This document shows positions 46,530-58,574 of a stretch of DNA of 64,000 nt, one piece after another. Both the position numbers and the translations under genes were made by a program. Under the pieces are notes generated by a model that worked only from the letters and a program-made list of their open reading frames with translations, was not told the DNA's origin and made no database searches. The stretch is from Calycina herbarum (lineage: Eukaryota > Ascomycota > Leotiomycetes > Helotiales > Pezizellaceae), in assembly GCA_001414485.1 (NCBI GenBank), contig LLEY01000199.1:1-64000 (forward strand), in the 5' to 3' direction. Position 1 is the first letter of the stretch; the number at the start of each line of letters is the position of its first letter.

Positions 46530-48745
46530 TCAACCCTCTTGTCCGTTGGCATCCGGTTTATCCTCATCCTCAATAACATTCCCATCATTCAACACCTCAC
46601 TCCTAGCAATACTCTGCCTCGCAGCCGTGACCCCCTCAGCCGTGACCCACAGGAAGAAATCAGTACGGTAATGATCGAGGTGGTGGAAGAAAGTGTGGAA
46701 CCTATTCTCGTTAGCAAAACCCTAATTTCTAGTTGAATCAAAAGGCAAAGGGGAAGGGAAGACAAACTGATGATCCCTCTCCTCCTCCCTAAAAATCCGA
46801 TCATAAATCTCCCTCTGCTTAAACTCCTCCATCTCCGTCTTAAACTTATCAAAATCAATCTTCTCCCTCTGAAACTTCTCCACAGCCTGCACATTATAAC
46901 TATCAAAAACCGGCCGTTCCAGTAACAGTCCCAATCCAGGAGCTTTAGGGATACTAATCGTCGCAGACCCATAACTCTCATTGATAATATTAGTAGTAGA
47001 ACCACAACGAACAATAAGTGCCGCCATAGCGATCATTTTCCGGATCTGATGCATCATGAAGGATTGACCGTGGACTTTGAGGGATAACCATTCCGTGTCG
47101 TTGATATAAACTGGGTCGGGACCGACTTTGAAGGAGCGGATTACGCGTTTGGCGGAGGGGTCGGAGAAGGATTTTTGGATGGTGTAGTTGTGGAAGTTGC
47201 GGGTTCCGATGTAGCAGTTTAGTGTTTCTTGAACTTTGTTGCGCCGGACTTGGGATATGCGGTAGGCTTTTTTGGCAACTATGTAGGCGGCTTTGACTCT
47301 TTTGATGGCGGCTTCAAGGGGTGTTAGGATGGATTTTGAAGGCTCCTTCTTATCGGCTGTCTCGTCAACTTCGGATTTCTTCTCGATATCTTTTTCTGTA
47401 ATCGAGGGTTCATCTTTCGTCTCAGTCTTGATTTCTTCAACCTTTTCGTCAACGTCCATTCTGAGAGCTTCGCCTTCCAAAGGATCAGCACTCTCGACTG
47501 GAATTTCTTGATTCGTTCTGAGGCGTTTTGTAGCTCCTTGCTCCTCAGCTTCCTCATCTAGCGGAACAGTTCGTTTACCGAGGATACTCTGGGCCTGGCC
47601 TTCGGCCTTTACTTCGACTGGCTGCTTTGGAACAGGGAAGGGGGTGCTTTCGGGTGCTTGCTTTTCGGCGGATTCCACCTTCTCTGCCTTCGACTTGCCT
47701 GCTTTGCCCTGTTTTCTTTGGTGTTCCTCCAAATCTACGTCCTCCGTTGCATGGATAGCAGCCATGATTGCTTCTTGCATCTCAGCATCATATTCGTCAA
47801 GAATTGGTTTGACGTATGTCTCTTCAGCTTTCTCCCAGAAATCGGCTACATCCTCCATTCGAGAATTCCATTGTTCAAGAACACCCTTCTTCTCCGCTGA
47901 CTCGGCCAATTTTTTGCCCAAAAAACTTTTTGGATGCGGTGGAAGGAACGAGTAGGTCGGAATTAGGTATTCGTACCACCTTGAGTCGCAACTCTGGTAA
48001 CAACTAAATGAACCATTCGTCTTCTCCATACCCCATACTCTGATCTGAGAAGGTAATTGATCGTTGATCTTCTTGACAATGTCCGGGTCTTCGACAATAA
48101 GCTTTAGGGAGATGACATTGCCAGCAGCATGTACACCTTTATCGGTTCTCGCGCATCTGACCAATGTGGATTTCTTCGGGTCGTCGGCGTTTGCCTTTGA
48201 GATAGCGCCAGCGGCCACGAATGCCCTGAAGATGTCGCCCTCGATTGTCTTCTCGCCCCCATTGATCTGCATTCCCTTATACCCGGATCCAGCATAACCA
48301 ATTAAGACAGCAACCTTCTTCTTGGGCTTCCGGCCTTCTGCTTCTATCTCTTCTTTCGAAAATGTGGTTGCGGCATATTCGTTCTCCTCTCCGGTTTTCT
48401 GGCGTTTGGAAACTCCATCTTCGTTGCGCTGCCGTCTATCTACCCCATTGCGACTTGTTTAGTTAGACACGGAATAGTAGTAGCTTGGAGAGAAACGCAC
48501 TTATATTCCCCACGGCCCATGTCACCCTTCTTACGACTGGCCGAGTTGTTATTTGCTCCAAAACCACCCCCTCTACCCCTCCCCCCGCCACGACCTCCAC
48601 CGCCTCGGCCACCACGACCGCCTTGCCCCCTCCCACCTCGACCACCTCGCGAGCGTGAATTTGACGAATTGGAGTTCCTATTGCCCCGCGAAGACCTGTC
48701 GCCATCGGCCTTAGCTGGCGCGGCTGCAGTAGGGTTGTCTGCCAT
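46530..48745 (-). CDS. pus1: tRNA pseudouridine synthase Pus1 with RGG-rich N-terminus
   Basis: TruA-family enzyme that isomerises uridines in tRNA (and in U2 snRNA and mRNA in yeast), mainly nuclear. Exon 1 48745-48501, intron 48500-48454, exon 2 48453-46768, intron 46767-46702 (branch GCTAAC 11 nt before its TAG), exon 3 46701-46530; 700 residues in frame. The N-terminus is an RGG/GRGG-rich stretch (residues about 28-65), then VAVLIGYAGSGYKGMQINGG and the catalytic motif CARTDKGVHAAGNV with the active-site Asp. The central insertion (about 210-370) is acidic/Lys-rich. The second catalytic half includes GTRNFHNYT and HGQSFMMHQIRKMIAMAALI. The C-terminal exon reads FHTFFHHLDHYRTDFF, matching the usual Pus1 ending, which supports splicing rather than the stop at 46722. 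Head to head with TFIIE-alpha. Confidence 0.88.
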
Positions 48746-49312
48746 CTCGAGAATTGTCGAATGGCTAGCATGACATGAATAGGAAGAAAAGTGGTGAAAT
48801 GCATGCAGCCTTGAACTTTTGAATTTTGAAGCCATTGCCTAATATGGCTTAGCGTTGGCGGGGAGACTGACTAGCGTCTGCACATCCTTGTCCAAGGCTG
48901 CAATGCGCTTGAGGCTCTGAATCAGCATCGCATCTTCACTCAAGCTTTGCCATTGTACCAGTCAATCAATTCACTTTGCTATTGTCCCGCTGCACACTGC
49001 ACACTGCACACTGCACACTGCACATTGCACACTACCCTTCCGATAGTGAAGTACTGGTCGTACTAATCACACCCAGGCCAGCAAGCTCCCACGCGCCTGC
49101 TCTGGAGTTAAATAATGGGCGCCTCAACCTCCTGTTGACCTTTCCTTGTTCCTCCTTGCAACTACTTGTACACCACATCACAGCCTCACCCTTTGTGTTA
49201 AGTGGTCTCCTTCAACTCTCTCATCTGTCTAGCAGATCCGATTTCTTGCGCCTCTTTCCTATCAGCCGATTCCTATCCGATTTAGGACATCTTTCGCCGA
49301 GTGACCTGTATC
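48746..49312. promoter_or_regulatory. Bidirectional promoter PUS1/TFIIE-alpha with heptamer repeat
   Basis: 567 bp between divergent start codons. At about 48990-49032 the 7-bp unit CTGCACA is repeated about five to six times in tandem (CTGCACACTGCACACTGCAC and on). The TFIIE side is pyrimidine-rich, as is usual for fungal promoters. Confidence 0.55.
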
Positions 49313-50763
49313 ATGGATCTTGCGCAGGAGCTTGTGCGCTCTTGTGTTCGCACTTTCTACGACACCAAGCATGTTTTGGTGGTGGATGCCCTGTTTCTCC
49401 ACTCAGCGTATGTCTTTTGCTCAGTGCTTTCGGTTTTGCTTGGGTTCTAGCTCTAGCAGAGAATGTTAACAGCTTCCATAGGTTACGTGACGATGATATG
49501 GCATATCTCATGGGCATGAACACAAAGGAGCTTCACAAGTTGTGCGGTCGCCTCAAGGAGGATCGGTTTCTTGCAGTGTATGCTATCCCCATTTGCTAAA
49601 TATCTCTTCCCTACTAAACCAAGTTTCCACATAGTCATACCCGTCCCGAGATCAAGGAAGGTCAACAGCGCCCAATGAATAGAACCTACTACTACATCGA
49701 CTACCGCGCAACCATCGATGCCATCAAATGGCGAGTGTATACCATCGATAAGCAAGTGCAAGGAAATACCGTACCCTCGGAAGAGAGAAAGGATTATCGA
49801 TGCCCCAGATGCAAGGCGGAGTGGACGCAGATGGAGGTACTCGACAAAGCCAGTTATGCAGGCTTTTTGTGTCATCGATGCGACTTTCTGTTGGTACAGA
49901 TGACGGATGAGAATCGAGGTGGGCACGAGCAGTCTACGAAACTGAACTCCCAATTCAAGTTCATCACCGACAAGCTACCCAAACTCGACTCGGTCCCTAT
50001 TCCTGAGAATACATTTGAGCAAGCATTGGCATCTGCGAGAAAGGTCAATCGGGACGCAACAAACCCTGCGAGTGAGACGGCACCTTTGGATGCTGCGGTG
50101 GAAAGACCAACGGCCGTCAAGGGCTTGACGAACATTGCACCTACTACAATCGCAGTCACCCTTACCAAGTCCGAAGGACCCACCGATGCCGATATTGCAG
50201 CAGAGAAGGATCGAAAACTGAAGAATGCTGCCCAAAACGCACTTCCACAGCATTTCACCCACAGTACCATCACTGGAGAGCAAGTCAAGTTCGATCCCAA
50301 CTCTGGCCCCTCGACTTTGCTTTCTGTGGATGATAAGAAGGACGTCATTATAGATGATGCAGCAGCCAATGGCCAGAGCGATGAAATCGACTCTTACTTC
50401 GCCCAACTCAAGGCAGATCAAGCCAAGGAGGCCGCGCTTGAACGAGATGAAGAGTATGAGACTGATGACGAAGAGGAGGAGGATGAATTTGAGGACGTTG
50501 TTCCGACCGCTTCAGGTGCCGGTACTCCAGCTAGTTCTTTCAACGAAGGTAGAATTGGTTTGGCAAGTAGTCTACCAAGCGCGTTGAAGAAAGGCGGTAG
50601 TGCTTCTGGCAGTGGAACTAGCACAGGAGTCACAAGTCCCGTAACAGGACCAAATACTCCCTCGAATGAAGATGGTAGGCTCGCGAAGAGAGTCCGAATT
50701 GAGGAACCGGCGCCGAAGGATGAGGAGGAGAGCGAGGAAGATGTGGAGTTTGAGGATGTATGA
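49313..50763 (+). CDS. tfa1: Transcription initiation factor TFIIE subunit alpha (Tfa1)
   Basis: General RNA polymerase II factor that recruits and regulates TFIIH at the promoter. Exons 49313-49407, 49482-49577 and 49635-50763 give 439 residues in frame. The N-terminal winged-helix domain (residues about 1-95) starts MDLAQELVRSCVRTFYDTKH and contains MNTKELHKLCGRLKEDRFLA. It is followed by MNRTYYYIDYRATIDAIKWR and a zinc ribbon C-P-R-C ... C-H-R-C (about residues 125-150). The C-terminal half is low complexity with acidic clusters (EYETDDEEEEDEFEDV and a terminal EEESEEDVEFEDV) typical of the TFIIH-contacting acidic tail. Introns are short and canonical. The frame is intact. Confidence 0.92.
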
Positions 50764-53133
50764 AAGTGCGGAGGACTCAAAATATCAGGCAGTAGTACAA
50801 CATGATGGCGTGGCGTTTGGGGGAAAAGTCATTTTTGTGGCTTTTACAGCATTTGGCGTTTGGAGAGGTCCGGCAGCGAGATACATAGAGAGTGATGAAC
50901 TCGAGCTGCATCGGCTATGAGTTAGTGTATACCAATAAAACATAAAATCTGAAAATTGTGTTGGCTTTAGAGGAATGTATGAGCAGTGCTCCTGGTGATA
51001 TCTATGCAGTTTAGTATCAGAGTCTTTCTAAAAAGGCTGTCGTTCTTTCCCTGTCTTGCCTCAAGGAAAACACTGGGCGACACTTGGGTTGTTTTTGGTA
51101 GATTGAGGTCGTTCCTTCCCTATCTGACTATCCAAGCATCAAAACCTAGGAGGCGGACTCGAGGTCGCTCCTTCTCTCTTAACTAGTCTAGGCCTCGCGC
51201 GACCACGACGAGAGCAAGAAGAAGGCACGGTCCCTTGTCCACCTCCCCTACCCTCCCCATGATGGTATGCTTTCTCGTCTTCAAAAACGAAGCGCGATGG
51301 CTGATATTGGTCAATGAGCACACCTTGCTTCTGTTTGGTTGTCGTCGGCGTGTTTATTCATTTAAATGTTTTGTCGATATGTGGTAATCAGTTGGTCAAT
51401 GTGCCTTGTAGGTAACCCTCCGGAAGGAAGGTAATTCTTTTCGTCTTTCGAGCTGTTGGGGAGCGGGAGCTGGCTTATAAAATGGGCTTTACGATGAATA
51501 CCTCTCTTTTGCAGGAATAGTGTAGTTTCGGTCGTAGATTACATGAACGCCGTACGCGTGGAGAATGACTCTTAATCCTGTCATACAAGTGGTAGTACAT
51601 TTGTGACTTTGACGTAGATAATGTTGTGAGAAATGACTTTCTATGACTATTTGGTTGCTTTCCGTAGTAGGTAATCCTTTTCAAAGCTTTTGCGATAATG
51701 CACTTCCTTGTATGGTAAGCTTAAGCTGAAGTATGATAAGGTAATCTTGTCTTGTCCAAATAAATTTTGAAGGAAGGAACGAGTTGGACAAGGCTCCTAT
51801 CGTGACACAAGCTCTCCTAGGTCTCCTGTTTAGGCTGTTTATGTTAGTCGTTTTCGTTATTCTGAAACTAATTTACACATTTGTGAACATTTTTATTGGG
51901 TTTTCCTGAAATCATACTCCGTTACAGTAGAACGACGAGAGTCATCCAATGTCGTGGGGGCCCCAGGAGCTGCCCCTCGGACAGTTGGGGTCTTGCTGGT
52001 TTTTTAGATTTATTTTAGTTGAGTTACTTTTTTGTTGATCAGAGTAGCGTGTTTTGATATTACCTACGATTATTCCTAACAAGACGAATTCTCGAACGGA
52101 TGAAGGATCGAGTTTAATTGGGCTTAGTTAGCCTCTATTCGATTTTGCTCAGGTCAACATAATAGATTTACTCTTCTTTATATCGACGTTGTAAATGGTG
52201 TATTCGAAGTGGATGCTTCTAGCTCAGGAACGATAATCTAGACATGTGAATATACTATAAGAGGGTTAGTGCACCTCTGAATTATCTGTTTTTGCCCATT
52301 CTTCTGTCCTTATTTTACAATTTTCTTGAGCTGAGCTGAGTTTAAGGTTGAAACCTAACTCAACTCAGGACATCTGATTCGTGGCGATGGTATCACGAGG
52401 GTATGCCAGATGGGGGAAAATACAAAGTCCTGCATTTTCGGAAGCTACGTAGGTGGTGAAGGCTATTATATTTATTGATATTAATTTGATGCCAATCAAA
52501 TTAGTAGTAGGGGCGCAGCATTGGTTCAATGGTAGGCTCTGTGTGTGTTCTAGTAGCTGACAAGACGAGTCCTGACCATTTTAGACACGTAGATCCTTGT
52601 GTTCTGGTTGGTTCAAGAGTTCAGGACAATGAGGCTCGGTGCTTTTTTCAAATTCTTCTTACTCCAGGTACCGGGCTGGGGTTACACAACAGAGTCGCTT
52701 ACTAGCAACCCCTGAAGATCTACGTAAGTCTGAGTAAGACTGGGCGATGTTCAGGCCATGCATTGGGATCATTACTGGTTTAAGCTATTGAGGCTGTAAC
52801 TCAAGCGGCTCTTGTACGAAGAAATGATAGGACACCGAGTAGCAAGCACGTTAGTGGTTGCGCAATTTTAGAACAGAGTTGGAACCTCTGTAGTACAAAG
52901 TCTCGGAGAGCTGGGTAAGATTTGCGAAGATAGGCCGCTAATTCCTGGCGCTTGGTAAGGATGATTGTATTCTTGTTGCCGTGTTGGATTGGGGGAAGAG
53001 GTATATTTCGATGGTCTTATTCTCTTCCAAAACTTCAACCATCACACTCGCTTTTGCTTTCTGACAGTCTTTTATATTTCTTTTATTGCTGTAGCTTCTC
53101 CTCTTTGAACCCAACTAGAAATTTCTGGCCACA
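50764..53133. other. Intergenic region, no gene seen
   Basis: 2.4 kb without a supported gene. It contains short GC-rich palindromic patches (around 51955-51990, GGGGGCCCC) and an imperfect inverted repeat at about 52335-52370 (CTGAGTTTAAGGTT / AACCTAACTCAACTCAG). Short open frames have no motifs. A stretch near 52512 resembles the start of a tRNA-Gly but cannot be completed. Confidence 0.5.
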
Positions 53134-54499
53134 ATGACTCTGTTCACAGTATGGGGCGTCTTTGAGACTGAGCGATACTGCGATAGTGTTAACCTTCGAT
53201 TGAATTGCAATACATACTTCGGGGAAGGAGGGCATGTGATAATGATGGGCGGAAAGAGGGGAAAGCAGGTTGAAACCAACGTTGATATTGCTGGGAGAGG
53301 GGTAAGAATGATCAAAACTCTACTGCTGAAACGAGTGTTCTCATACTATCAACCTAGACTGTTTTCGCCTTTGTCATTCCGGCTGCATTTGTACTTTTGT
53401 TCAACCTTCTCCTCATCATGAGCCTCGCCTTGGGTAGAATTCCAATCAAGTACGTAAATAGCGTCTTCAAGGGAAACAAATGGCCCACTAACTATCCTAT
53501 TCTTGGAAAAGGTCAAAACTTTTACAGCGATATTTACCCCGTCCCGGTATTCGAGGTCGAAGACCGAATTATGATTCTCCCCCCACTTGTTCGGAACATA
53601 TCTATAATATCCTCGAATCTGCTATTGTCATCATCTCAGACTCGCAAATTCTCCTCGGGCTCGCCCTGGCAGTTTCGTTCATCATCATCGACAGATGCAA
53701 GACATCGCAATACCATTTTATGATCGGGATCAATCTTCTTCTACTCTCTGCAGTAAACCAACTGCAAGCTTTCGCTATTGCAAGACGCCGACGTTCGCTG
53801 TTGGGAAGTCTAGCAACTATTTTGAAGGTTGTCGCTGTTGGCTTTATCTTATATTTCATAGGTTGGGTTTTGGTCACGCAAAACGCCCAGCCGTATAAAG
53901 AAAGGCATCAATTCGTTGCTGAACGTATGCCTTCGAGTGACAGAAACGATAGCGTCATATTCCTCAAAGCTGCTTGTTTCCTCGACCCCGACTTTCAACG
54001 CAAATTTCGAAACGTCACCGAGACGAATAGGACCATGATAGGAATTGAGACAAACAAAGGCAGTTCACCCGAATGGGTATTTTGGGTTATGGTAGTGGTT
54101 GCGACGTCAATAGTGTGTTTAGTTTGCTTGCTGGGGTTCTGCTGTGGCCGGGTATGGCGTAAAATCAAGCTCAGAGTAGAGTCACCGCCACCTGCAAACT
54201 TAACAGGTGGGAGGTGGTTTGATTTTGTCTACTGGGGCTTCATATGGTGCTTGTCTTTTGCCGTTTATATCTACGTTTGTATGACAATATTCCCCCTCAG
54301 AGATTGGGCTTTTAAGTCCGGATGGCTGAAACCAAATGAACTTGGGGGTTATGCTGAGAATGATATAAGTGGATTTGGACAGAGCGCTGCTTTGTTCTCG
54401 CTTGTAACTGTTGTATTTGCAATGCTTGAGCAAGCATCAGAAGCTGCAGAGAATAACTTGAAACGAGATAGAGGGAATGAATATCTTCAGATGGTTTAG
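53134..54499 (+). CDS. Fungal multi-pass membrane protein of unknown function
   Basis: Exon 1 53134-53301, intron 53302-53357, exon 2 53358-53449, intron 53450-53511 (branch CACTAAC), exon 3 53512-54499; 415 residues in frame. Hydrophobic segments: TVFAFVIPAAFVLLFNLLLI (about 57-80), QILLGLALAVSFIII with the flanking motif CKTSQYHFMIGINLLLLSAV (about 120-165), VVAVGFILYFIGWVLVTQ, VFWVMVVVATSIVCLVCLLG (about 265-290), the WGFIWCLSFAVYIYVCMTIF segment and a last one near residue 385. The S-D-x-Q-I ... C-x(3)-Q-Y-H-F pattern recalls a large family of uncharacterised heptahelical proteins in Pezizomycotina. No signal peptide; ligand and role unknown. The splice model matters: unspliced frames look unrelated, while the spliced one gives six or seven membrane spans. 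Confidence 0.7.
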
Positions 54500-56421
54500 C
54501 GAGAGAAACCTCGTGGAGGCGATTAATGTATCTTGAATGGATTTTTGACTCGCATTCAGATCACAATTCAAAGTTCAAAACAATTCCACCAACAATTTTG
54601 GTAGTCCGAGTTTGTGAGTTGATTACCCTCCTCGCAATACTCTACGTACACATAAGTAGACGACATTGTACCAGATAGCTTAGAAGAATTAATGTAATTA
54701 AGTGAACGACTCGAGATGATTGAATTTTGCTAACCGTCACTCTCTTCAGTATACTGGTACAAGTAACTTAATGGTTCTAGGATGTCTAGTACAATACATA
54801 TTATGGTGGATGATGACCCCTTCTCTTTCGTTTGTCAGATAGATCGTACCAGAAGGGCTAGTATAATCAAGAACTATAAGTCCCCCGTGACTTCATAATC
54901 AACTCGATTATCCCAGAGCTTCTAGCAAAACTTATCTATCAAATGTGTCTAGAAAGAATATGGAAATTCTCATTAACAGACATGACTGGAAGTCCACCTG
55001 ACGGGCTGTTTTGAAATTGCAAAAGTGATGCTTGAAACAAAAAACAAAAGATAATTCGTCCAAAAGTTCTACAATCTAGTCAAACGACCATAAAGAAATA
55101 AAATCAGGACCTCGTCGTCAGCAAAATCTAGAGGCTTTTCGTAAGGTCAACTTGAATAAAACAACCCATCTCCCTACCAAATCACAAATATAAACAAAAA
55201 CTGGGTCTTCTCGAATGAAACATTCGCAAGCGAAGGAGTTTGTATCACATATACGAAATCTCTAGCTCTTTCGCATTTTCATACCCATAGAAAATTATCA
55301 ATGCATGATCTCCAGACCTTCTCTCTCGCGAAATCGCACCCGGAAATGCCCCAATGCAATGGAAACAAGGGGAGATATCCACCCGATAACTCGGGCCGCA
55401 GGCATTGCCGATGAATTGATTGGTTTCGAACTGATTTAGAAACGTTGAATTGAAAGATGGGAGGAGAGAGTTTGGATGATGGAGATTCGGAGAATTGAGT
55501 ATGTCGCACCAGTGTGTTTGAAGTTCGATAATTGCTCTGTATATAGGGTGAAATCAGGGACAAGGAGAGTTCATTTATATTTTGCGGTTTTGAACTGGAA
55601 TCTTGGGTGGATATGGTAGGAACATACCACGTTACCTTTGAAGTCAACCTTTTCGAAGAGTATATACCAAAACTCGTTCGATCCTTCAGGCTCGACTGAT
55701 GAGTGATTGTGCCGCAGAGAAAATGAACTGAATCCTTTACTTGTCCCGACAAGAGATAAACGAGAGGCACTGCTTGCTCTACACGCTTTTTCCATGCGAG
55801 AATCATATAAAATTTCCCCGCAATTTGATCATCTCATCGCTATGAATGGCATCAAATCCATGCACAATGCCCTGACGAAATCCAGCTCGGAAGAATAAAA
55901 GTAAGCGCGAGCCAATCAACGAGATCTTCTAGAAGGAAACCCGGATAACCGAGATATGAAGAATCCTGTCAAAACTCCAACCATAATCCTGTACGATGTT
56001 TTGTGGGCTTAAAGTTGGTAGTTTGCGTGAAGTTTATGAGAAGGTTGAGCTGAAGGATGCGATGCTGATCCATGTCCAAGCCTCCTGCTGAAACTCGCTT
56101 GGGGGGCCAATTGCCTCTCGGCTCAGCCCCCTTTCACCGAAAAGCCTCACCTGCGCCTCCCCACATCATTACCCACTTCTATTTTTATTCGTTCATGAAC
56201 ATACCGCCTTGCGGTCAGCAAGACGGTGAGCATCGGTGAGTTTATAAGAGTAGGTGATTTTCCAATCAATTGTGCAGCCATCACTCTGCATATCCGCTCT
56301 TACACACCACCTTATCTCTTTTATCTTTATATCCTAGATAAGATCTACCTACATACGCAATTTCCCTGTTAGGCAGAACTATTTCACACAACATAAATAC
56401 CACCCTCCCAATCCTAAAATT
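54500..56421. other. Intergenic region, no gene seen
   Basis: The open frame at 55279-55806 (minus) has no recognisable motif, an unlikely composition and no supporting splice signals. The right end (56200-56421) is a pyrimidine-rich promoter and leader for the next gene. Confidence 0.45.
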
Positions 56422-56832
56422 ATGGACTCTACCACATCTTTTGACGAGAAGCGCGACTACGAAGAAAGACGCAACCGCAAGAGATCACCATCCACCTCAT
56501 CCGCACAATCATTCTGCTCAGAGAAATCTGGATGCAGCAGTGGCAGCGACGATTGTCAGAACCCCCCATCATATACCTCATTATACCACGACAACCAGGC
56601 ATCATCCGAAAAACCATTACCACCTCTACCATCAACGTCTCGTCACGTTCGATTTGTGCTTTCAAAACCATTACCACCACTACCAACATCTGAAGATGGT
56701 GGATCACGAAAACGCGCCCGCGCTAGCAGCGAGGGAGACTATGCGTGGTGGGCACAACGAAGATTTCAGATCACATCGGGACGAGAATTGTCAGAGAAGG
56801 AGGCATATGGGGATGATGTCCGACACCGCTGA
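56422..56832 (+). CDS. Small Ser/Pro-rich hypothetical protein
   Basis: 136 residues, intronless, ATG in the context AAAATTATGG after a long CT-rich leader. Composition: basic N-terminus (EKRDYEERRNRKRS), Ser/Cys-rich patch (SAQSFCSEKSGCSSGSDDCQ), then two copies of KPLPPLP (residues about 56-62 and 74-80), separated by RHVRFVLS, and a C-terminal DYAWWAQRRFQ segment. The paired PLPPLP motifs look like SH3 or WW ligands. No family is recognised; codon pattern and motif repetition favour a real gene. Confidence 0.55.
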   Translation: MDSTTSFDEKRDYEERRNRKRSPSTSSAQSFCSEKSGCSSGSDDCQNPPSYTSLYHDNQASSEKPLPPLPSTSRHVRFVLSKPLPPLPTSEDGGSRKRARASSEGDYAWWAQRRFQITSGRELSEKEAYGDDVRHR

Positions 56833-58574
56833 GTAAAAATTCAAGGATAGCTCGTTGGGTTCGTCGTGGTTTTGAGGGGTCCTTGCAACTATCACCTCGA
56901 GGTTCCGTCTTTCGAAGAAAGAATCATCTGGAGAGAGAGAGGAAGGAAAAAGATCTGGAACTTTACAAAGTGCCCACCACGCTAGCCGGGGGGGGGGGGA
57001 TCAGCAGGAAGGGTTTGCAAACCCAAGAACGAATCACCATAGAATTATTTTGCTTGGAGCCTTTGATTTTTTGGAACTACCAACGAGTTTGGAAAGCCAT
57101 CATTGGGTTGGATTGTATGGAGTATTGTCTTTTTGCATTTGAAATTGGGGCACATGAGCGATTATGGAGTTATAGATTAGGTTTTTAGACCTACACCGGA
57201 GGGTTTGCAAGATGGATCTGCATATACCCAGGGCGTTTTACTTTCGAAGGACAAGTTGAGAAGCACCTCCAGGGACTCATTGTCGTACACATGTACCAAA
57301 CAAACAAGAAATCAAATACTTGCATCACAAATACTTTCTCCTAATGAACCACGTGTGCACGCTCATATGCACTTTTCCCATCCCATCTACCAAAAACAAA
57401 CCCCCCTCCCAACTCTCAACCTCCCAACTAAAACAAGGGGAAGAAGAGGGGTGAATATCACGTGATCGACCTATTCCAGATGATCGGCTTACCAGTGGCT
57501 TACCCGTCAAAAACTGTTAGAAAACCAGAGGGTGGATGTATTTCAATTCTCATTACCATGAAATAAAATCACAAAATTACATAAAAAACACAAGAAGATC
57601 TAGTAGCTACTATTTACTCTCTCTGTTGAAACTTATAAGTATCTCACTCGTGGTTGTGATTTCATTATGATTTTGCGATGGTATCTCATACTGAAATTTG
57701 ACGATCCATCGCTAGATTGCAGAGCCGATAGGTGCTATTTTTGAAGGACTCCATAACAACCACGGAATCAAAATTCATATAACTTGTGGAAAAATCTCTC
57801 ATAAATCTATTTGCAATGAGCCTCTGTTTTTCAAGATAGAATGTAAAAAAATGAAGTAATTCCCCCGAAAGGAAAAACATGCCCCTCTAACAAAAGCTAT
57901 ATCTATAGAGTATTAAAAGGCGAAATAATGTCGCAAAAATGCAACAAAAACTCAACCGGTTCCTACAGCCATTTTGAAAAAGTCCATGAAGTATCACAAT
58001 CTTTCAATAAGTAGTTATAATTGTACCGAGGAGAACGCTGAGGTGCCTTACAACGGCGTGTTTTCCTTACCCGCCCTCTCCGAGTACCTAAAACCTCGCC
58101 ACATCAATGAAAATGAGAACATCACTGCTTGACAAACAGAGGACCATTCCTCATTTTCTAAATAGTGTATCATTTTCCATAAGCTTACATACAAAACACT
58201 TGCAAAAGAAAATGTCCCTTCCAAAGGTAGGTAAGGTTCCCAAAATGAGCCCGCTTAAAAGCCAAACAAATCAAAGAGAACCCCTAAAGGAAAACAAATA
58301 GGCTGTGTATCAAAAAGACGGACTCCTCCCAGATCGCAAAACCGAGACCGCCAACACTCCCACCACCCATCCACCATCGAGAGTGTACACCCAAGCAAAT
58401 GAAAGAAGAACAAGTAAAAAGTAATCATTTTCGTCTCAATCTCGTATCATCCGTCTTTCATACAACTTCTAGGGATCTAGATCGATCCCCATCCTTTCCG
58501 CCAAATCCTACCATACTCTTGCGTTCATCTCTTCATTAAGTTCAGCATTCATCTCATCTCAAAGTGTCGTTAAA
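56833..58574. other. Intergenic region with a 12-bp G run
   Basis: No gene is recognised. A homopolymer of 12 G lies at 56988-56999. The right part (about 57500-58574) is AT-rich, the 3' side of the large minus-strand gene. The short open frames have no motif. Confidence 0.45.

Noticed and set aside
52512..52580. tRNA-Gly-like start (GCATTGGTTCAATGGTAG)
   Set aside because: The D-arm-like part is suggestive, but no anticodon arm, T-arm GGTTCGAATCC or matching acceptor stem follows within tRNA distance.
55279..55806. 175-codon open frame on the minus strand
   Set aside because: No motif, no splice partners and no family resemblance; it lies in a region of non-coding composition.
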